Shown in pieces: positions 59,874 through 64,000 of a stretch of DNA of 64,000 nt. Location of the stretch: the NCBI RefSeq assembly GCF_008329565.1, contig NZ_NPKT01000002.1, forward strand, positions 62,001 through 126,000, read 5' to 3'. The notes under the pieces are model-generated. The model did no database searches, was not told the DNA's origin, and saw only the letters and a list, made by a program, of their open reading frames with translations. Origin of the DNA: Mycolicibacterium sp. P1-5 (lineage in GTDB: Bacteria; Actinomycetota; Actinomycetes; Mycobacteriales; Mycobacteriaceae). The stretch's first letter is position 1. Each line of letters begins with the position of its first letter. The position numbers were made by a program, and so were the translations under genes.

Positions 59874-61423
59874 GGACGTTAGAGGGTTCCAACCGCATCA
59901 GGAACGGCCTGGCCGGCATCGTGATCGTTCTCTTGGTGATCGGGGTGGGGCAGAGCTTCTCCGGTATTCCGCAGCTGTTCGCCCAGCCGAACTATTTCGG
60001 CCAGTTCACCGACAGTGCAGGCCTGAATCCCGGTGACAAGGTCCGCATAGCCGGTATGGACGTCGGGGACGTGAAGTCGCTGAAGATCGATGGCGACAAG
60101 GTGTTGATCGGATTCAAGTTGGGCGCCAGGCAGATTGGCACCGAGAGCCGCCTGGCTATCCGCACCGAGACGATCCTGGGCAAGCGTGTGCTGGAGATCG
60201 AGCCTCGCGGCAGCAAGATGCTGCAGGCGGGCGGTGTGTTGCCGGTCGGACAGACCACCACGCCGTATCAGATCTACGACGCGGTGTTCGACGTGACCAA
60301 GGCTGCCGCCGGGTGGGACATCGACACCGTCAAGCGATCGCTGAACGTGTTGTCGGAGACCGTGGATCAGACCTACCCGCACCTGAGTGCGGCACTGGAC
60401 GGGGTGGCCCGGTTCTCTGACACCATCGGCAAGCGCGATGAACAGTTCAAGCAACTGCTGGCCAACGCCAACAAGGTCGCCGCCGTGCTGGGGAACCGCA
60501 GTGAGCAGATCAACCGCCTGGCGGTCAACGCTCAGACGCTTCTTGCCGCTGTCAACGAACGCCGCTCCGAGGTTGACGCGCTGCTGTCCAACATCTCGCT
60601 GATCTCCGAACAGTTCACCGGCTTCGTCAATGACAACCCGAACCTGCATCACGTTCTGGATCAGCTGAAGACGATCAGCGACGTGCTCGTCAAGCACAAG
60701 ACGGACCTGTCCGACGTTCTGATCACCGCGTCGAAGTTCATGGGTGCGCTGGCCGAGGCGATCGGCTCGGGTCCGTACTTCAAGGTGCTGGTGGTCAACC
60801 TGCTGCCGTACCAGATCTTGCAGCCGTGGGTGGACGCCGCGTTCAAGAAGCGCGGTATCGACCCCGAGGAGTTCTGGCGTAACGCGGGTCTGCCGGCGTT
60901 CCGATTCCCGGATCCCAACGGTCAGCGCCAGCCCAACGGTGCTCCGCCGCCGGCCCCCATTCCGCTCGAGGGCACGCCCGACCACCCCGGTCCCGCGGTC
61001 GGCCCAGGCTCGCCGTGCTCGTACACCCCGCCACCGGACGGCATACCGACTACTGGCAACCCGCTGCCCTGCGCCGGACTGACCAACCTTCCGTTCGGTC
61101 CGGTCCCGGGTGGTTACCCGCCGGCTGACGTGCCGATCTCGGCTCCCAACCCGGATGCGGGCTACCGCCCTGGTGTCCCGAGTGCTGCCTTCCCGGGCGA
61201 ACTCTCGCCGAGCATTCAAGGCGTGCCCGCCGCGCCGCTGGCTCCCGGCCCGCCGGGCGCTCGCACAGTGCCCGTCGCCCCGACGCCGGGGCCGGCCACT
61301 GATATCCCCGGATACGCCCCGCCGCCGAACGCTCTGATCGGACCGATCCCGCCGCCGGGACCGGGACCGCAAGTGCCGCCGGTCGGTGACCTGGCGCCCG
61401 TCGATCAGGGAGGGGGAGCGTAA
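59870..61423 (+). CDS. mce1C: Mce1C, MCE-domain protein with long Pro-rich tail
   Basis: A 517-aa Mce protein. After a membrane anchor (about 16-35) and MCE domain (about 40-125, Gly-Leu-Asn-Pro-Gly-Asp-Lys-Val-Arg-Ile-Ala-Gly-Met-Asp-Val-Gly), a helical region runs to about 345. The last 170 residues are rich in Pro, Gly and Ala with two Cys (in Ser-Pro-Cys-Ser-Tyr and Leu-Pro-Cys-Ala-Gly), a tail likely to extend through the cell wall. ATG 59870 overlaps the mce1B stop. Confidence 0.92.
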   Translation: MRTLEGSNRIRNGLAGIVIVLLVIGVGQSFSGIPQLFAQPNYFGQFTDSAGLNPGDKVRIAGMDVGDVKSLKIDGDKVLIGFKLGARQIGTESRLAIRTETILGKRVLEIEPRGSKMLQAGGVLPVGQTTTPYQIYDAVFDVTKAAAGWDIDTVKRSLNVLSETVDQTYPHLSAALDGVARFSDTIGKRDEQFKQLLANANKVAAVLGNRSEQINRLAVNAQTLLAAVNERRSEVDALLSNISLISEQFTGFVNDNPNLHHVLDQLKTISDVLVKHKTDLSDVLITASKFMGALAEAIGSGPYFKVLVVNLLPYQILQPWVDAAFKKRGIDPEEFWRNAGLPAFRFPDPNGQRQPNGAPPPAPIPLEGTPDHPGPAVGPGSPCSYTPPPDGIPTTGNPLPCAGLTNLPFGPVPGGYPPADVPISAPNPDAGYRPGVPSAAFPGELSPSIQGVPAAPLAPGPPGARTVPVAPTPGPATDIPGYAPPPNALIGPIPPPGPGPQVPPVGDLAPVDQGGGA

Positions 61424-61426
61424 GCG

Positions 61427-63073
61427 ATGTCAACGGTCTTCAACATTCGTAATCTGGGTCTGCCGAAGATGTCTCGGACATCTGTCGTCGTCGGCGCCCT
61501 CGTGGTGGTCATCGCGCTGGTAGTGGCAGTGGTCGGCTACAAGCTGTACGAGAAGTTGACCACCAACACGGTGGTGGCGTACTTCCCCGAAGCGCTCGCG
61601 CTGTATCCCGGCGACCGCGTGCAGATCATGGGCGTCCGGGTCGGCGGCATCGACAAGATCGAACCGGCCGGCGACAAGATGAAGGTCACCCTCCACTACG
61701 ACAACAAGTACAAGGTGCCCGCCAACGCCACCGCGACGATCCTCAACCCGAGCTTGGTCGCTTCCCGCGTCATCCAGCTCGCGCCGGCCTACACCGGCGG
61801 TCCGGTGATGGCCGACAACGCCGTCATCCCGATCGATCGCACCCAGGTGCCGGTGGAATGGGACGATCTGCGCAACCAGATCTCCGACATCGTCACCAAG
61901 CTCGGCCCGACGCCCGAACAGCCCAAGGGCCCCTTCGGTGATGTGCTGGAATCCTTCGCCAACGGGCTGGAGGGCAAGGGTCAGCAGATCAACACCACGT
62001 TCAAGGCGCTGTCCAACGCGGTGACCGCACTCAACGAGGGCCGCGGTGATTTCTTCGCCGTCCTCAAGAGCCTGGCGCTGTTCGTCAATGCGCTGCACAA
62101 GAGCGATCAGCAACTGGTGGCGCTAAACAGCGACCTCGCCACGTTCACGAACTCGTTCAGTAACTCAGATCAAGAAGTGGCCAAGGCAGTCAAGGACATT
62201 GACACCCTGCTGACCACCGCGCACAAGTTCGTCAACGACAACGGCTCGCTGCTGAGCAAGGACATCAACAACCTCGCCGACGTCACGACTGCGATCCTGC
62301 AGCCGGAGTCGCGCAACGGCCTGGAGACGGTGTTGCACGTCTACCCGACCCTGGCCGCCAACCTGCAGAACATCTATCACCCGACACACGGTGCGCTGGT
62401 GGCGATTCCGACGATCGCGAGCTTCGCCAACCCGATGCAGTTCATCTGCAGCGCGATCCAGTCCGGCAGCCGGCTGGGCTACCAGGATTCGGCGGAGATG
62501 TGTGCGCAATACCTGGCGCCGATCATGGATGCGATCAAGTTCAACTTCCCGCCGTTCGGTGTCAACCAGTTCTCGACCGCCGAGACGCTGCCGAAGTACG
62601 TCGCCTACTCCGAAGAACGGCTGCGTCCGCCGCCCGGATACAAGGACACGACGGTGCCGGGCATCTGGTCGCGCGACACGTTGTTCTCCCACGGCAACCA
62701 CGAGCAGGGCTGGATCGTCGCGCCGGGCATGCAGGGGGTCGACGTCCAGGCATTCACCGCCAACATGCTGACGCCGGACTCACTGGCCGCGTTGATGGGC
62801 GGCCCCGACCCGGTCGATTACCCGGCGGGTGGTCCGAGGGGTGGCGCGCCGTCGAACGCCTATGACCAAACCAACCCGCTCCCGCCGCCGTGGTACCCGG
62901 GTGCGATCCCGCCGCCACCGCCAGGCCCGAACGTGGTCCCCGGACCATTGCCGGTTTCGCAGCAGATCTACGGCGGAGGCACCGCCCCGGGACCGGCCGC
63001 ACCGGCCCCGGCTGCACCCGCACCTGCACCCGCGGGTCCGCCGCTGCCCGCTGAGATGGGAGGCGGACAGTGA
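61427..63073 (+). CDS. mce1D: Mce1D, MCE-domain lipid-transport protein
   Basis: A 548-aa Mce protein with a membrane anchor (about 20-42), MCE domain (about 45-130, Leu-Tyr-Pro-Gly-Asp-Arg-Val-Gln-Ile-Met-Gly-Val-Arg-Val-Gly), the helical needle region, and a Pro/Ala/Gly-rich tail from about 460. A Cys pair near residues 343 and 359 lies in the globular C-terminal part. It is 3 bases after mce1C and overlaps the lprK start by four bases. Matches Rv0172. Confidence 0.92.
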   Translation: MSTVFNIRNLGLPKMSRTSVVVGALVVVIALVVAVVGYKLYEKLTTNTVVAYFPEALALYPGDRVQIMGVRVGGIDKIEPAGDKMKVTLHYDNKYKVPANATATILNPSLVASRVIQLAPAYTGGPVMADNAVIPIDRTQVPVEWDDLRNQISDIVTKLGPTPEQPKGPFGDVLESFANGLEGKGQQINTTFKALSNAVTALNEGRGDFFAVLKSLALFVNALHKSDQQLVALNSDLATFTNSFSNSDQEVAKAVKDIDTLLTTAHKFVNDNGSLLSKDINNLADVTTAILQPESRNGLETVLHVYPTLAANLQNIYHPTHGALVAIPTIASFANPMQFICSAIQSGSRLGYQDSAEMCAQYLAPIMDAIKFNFPPFGVNQFSTAETLPKYVAYSEERLRPPPGYKDTTVPGIWSRDTLFSHGNHEQGWIVAPGMQGVDVQAFTANMLTPDSLAALMGGPDPVDYPAGGPRGGAPSNAYDQTNPLPPPWYPGAIPPPPPGPNVVPGPLPVSQQIYGGGTAPGPAAPAPAAPAPAPAGPPLPAEMGGGQ

Positions 63074-64000
63074 GCGCGATCCTGAGCACCACCCGTCGGT
63101 TCGGCTGGCGCGGTTTCGTGTTGGTCCTGACGGCGATGATCCTGACGTCGTGTGGGTGGCGAGGTATCGCCAATGTCCCGATGCCGGGCGGCCCGGGCAC
63201 CGGTAGCGACAAGATGACGGTCTACGTCCAGATGCCGGATACGTTGGCGCTCAACGTCAACAGCCGTGTCCGGGTCGCCGACGTCTTCGTCGGTTCGGTA
63301 CGTGCCATCGAGCTGAAGAACTGGATCCCGACGCTGACGCTCACGCTGCAGCCCGGAGTGAAGTTGCCCGCCAACGCAATTGCACGCATCGGGCAGACCA
63401 GCCTCCTGGGCACCCAGCACGTCGAGTTGGATCCGCCACCGAATCCGTCATCCGAACCGTTGCGCAACGGGGCGACGATCCCGCTGAAGAACTCGCAATC
63501 GTTCCCGACCACCGAGCGCACCCTGGCCAGCATCGCCACCGTGCTGCGCGGCGGCGGCATCTCGAATCTGGAGGTCATCCAGACCGAGGTCGCCAACATC
63601 CTGGACGGCAACGGCGAACAGATCCGTGACTTCCTGACCAAGCTGGACACCTTCACCGACCAGCTCAACCAGCAGCGCGACGACCTGACCCGGGCAATCG
63701 ACAAGACCAACGAACTGCTGTCGATCGTGGCCGCGCGGAACAACACCCTGGACCGGGTGCTGACCGAATTCCCGCCGCTGATCAAGTATTTCGCGGACGC
63801 CAGGGAGCGGTTCACCGGCGCGGTCGAGGCGCTCGGCCGGTTCAGCAAGGTCACCGCCGACACCTTCTCGGAGGCGCGGGCCAACTTCGATACGAACCTC
63901 GATTTGTTGCAGCGGCCGCTGAAGCAGCTCGGCCGGGCGGCGCCTTACCTGATCGACTCGCTGAAGCTGGTCATCACCGCTCCGTACCCGATCGACAACA
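63070..64000 (+). CDS. lprK: Mce1E/LprK lipoprotein, 3' truncated by the window
   Basis: The frame is open from GTG 63070 to the end of the window (about 310 residues), so the C-terminus is missing. An N-terminal signal sequence ends in the lipobox Leu-Thr-Ser-Cys, with lipidated Cys28. The MCE domain (about 50-130) follows with Leu-Asn-Val-Asn-Ser-Arg-Val-Arg-Val-Ala-Asp-Val-Phe-Val-Gly, then the helical region with Gln-Leu-Asn-Gln-Gln-Arg-Asp-Asp-Leu. It is the lipid-anchored subunit of Mce1, matching Rv0173; mce1F should lie just outside. Confidence 0.92.
   Translation, partial: MSAILSTTRRFGWRGFVLVLTAMILTSCGWRGIANVPMPGGPGTGSDKMTVYVQMPDTLALNVNSRVRVADVFVGSVRAIELKNWIPTLTLTLQPGVKLPANAIARIGQTSLLGTQHVELDPPPNPSSEPLRNGATIPLKNSQSFPTTERTLASIATVLRGGGISNLEVIQTEVANILDGNGEQIRDFLTKLDTFTDQLNQQRDDLTRAIDKTNELLSIVAARNNTLDRVLTEFPPLIKYFADARERFTGAVEALGRFSKVTADTFSEARANFDTNLDLLQRPLKQLGRAAPYLIDSLKLVITAPYPIDN

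Overview
This is a GC-rich (roughly two-thirds G+C) chromosomal window from a Mycobacterium/Mycolicibacterium-type actinomycete. Its backbone follows, from recall, the Mycobacterium tuberculosis Rv0135c-Rv0173 order: TetR/cyp138, msrA, the Rv0138-Rv0139 pair, DUF427 (Rv0140), an HhH glycosylase (Rv0142), ClC (Rv0143c), TetR (Rv0144), a SAM methyltransferase (Rv0146), an aldehyde dehydrogenase (Rv0147), an SDR (Rv0148), ptbB-fadE2, pntAa-pntAb-pntB, a Rv0157A-like micro-gene, TetR (Rv0158), TB18.5-like (Rv0164), mce1R, fadD5 and the mce1 operon. PE genes lying at two points in the M. tuberculosis order are absent, which fits a non-tuberculous environmental species. I saw no tRNA, rRNA, IS element, phage or CRISPR array.

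Layout. 1-2.6 kb: the end of a PPOX/F420-type gene, then a minus-strand cluster of a 61-aa acidic Gly/Asp repeat peptide, a JmjC oxygenase and a sucrase/ferredoxin-like protein; it looks like a small peptide-modification (RiPP-like) locus and is the most novel item here. 2.8-10.5 kb: a zinc alcohol dehydrogenase, TetR/CYP138, msrB-msrA, a two-gene unit behind a KstR-type operator, a blue-copper lipoprotein and a FAD oxidoreductase. 10.5-12.2 kb: a lower-GC methyltransferase/glycosyltransferase pair that looks acquired. 12.3-15.7 kb: DUF427, a DNA glycosylase, Dps and a ClC transporter.

15.8-30.6 kb is mostly accessory relative to M. tuberculosis. It holds a sulfide/persulfide oxidation operon (TauE, MBL-rhodanese, SQR) behind CsoR/CstR-like operators, a complete fructose PTS (ptsH-fruA-fruK-fruR diverging from ptsI), a pirin, and a TetR-FUSC pair. 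The backbone resumes at 29.2 kb with aldehyde dehydrogenase, TetR, methyltransferase, SDR, HAD, DUF456, ptbB and fadE2.

36.8-47.1 kb is a second insertion, between fadE2 and pntAa: two tiny minus-strand genes and a strong hairpin, a NarL-type two-component system, a large LuxR-type ATPase regulator, and a divergent 1650-aa exported protein with five 95-aa tandem repeats and a beta-propeller-like C-terminus. 47.4-54 kb: proton-translocating transhydrogenase, thioesterase/LtrA/micro-gene, TetR and SRPBCC protein. 53.2-64 kb: mce1R and the mce1 fatty/mycolic-acid import operon (fadD5, yrbE1A-B, mce1A-D and a truncated mce1E/lprK at the window edge). Most operons show tight 4-nt start/stop overlaps.
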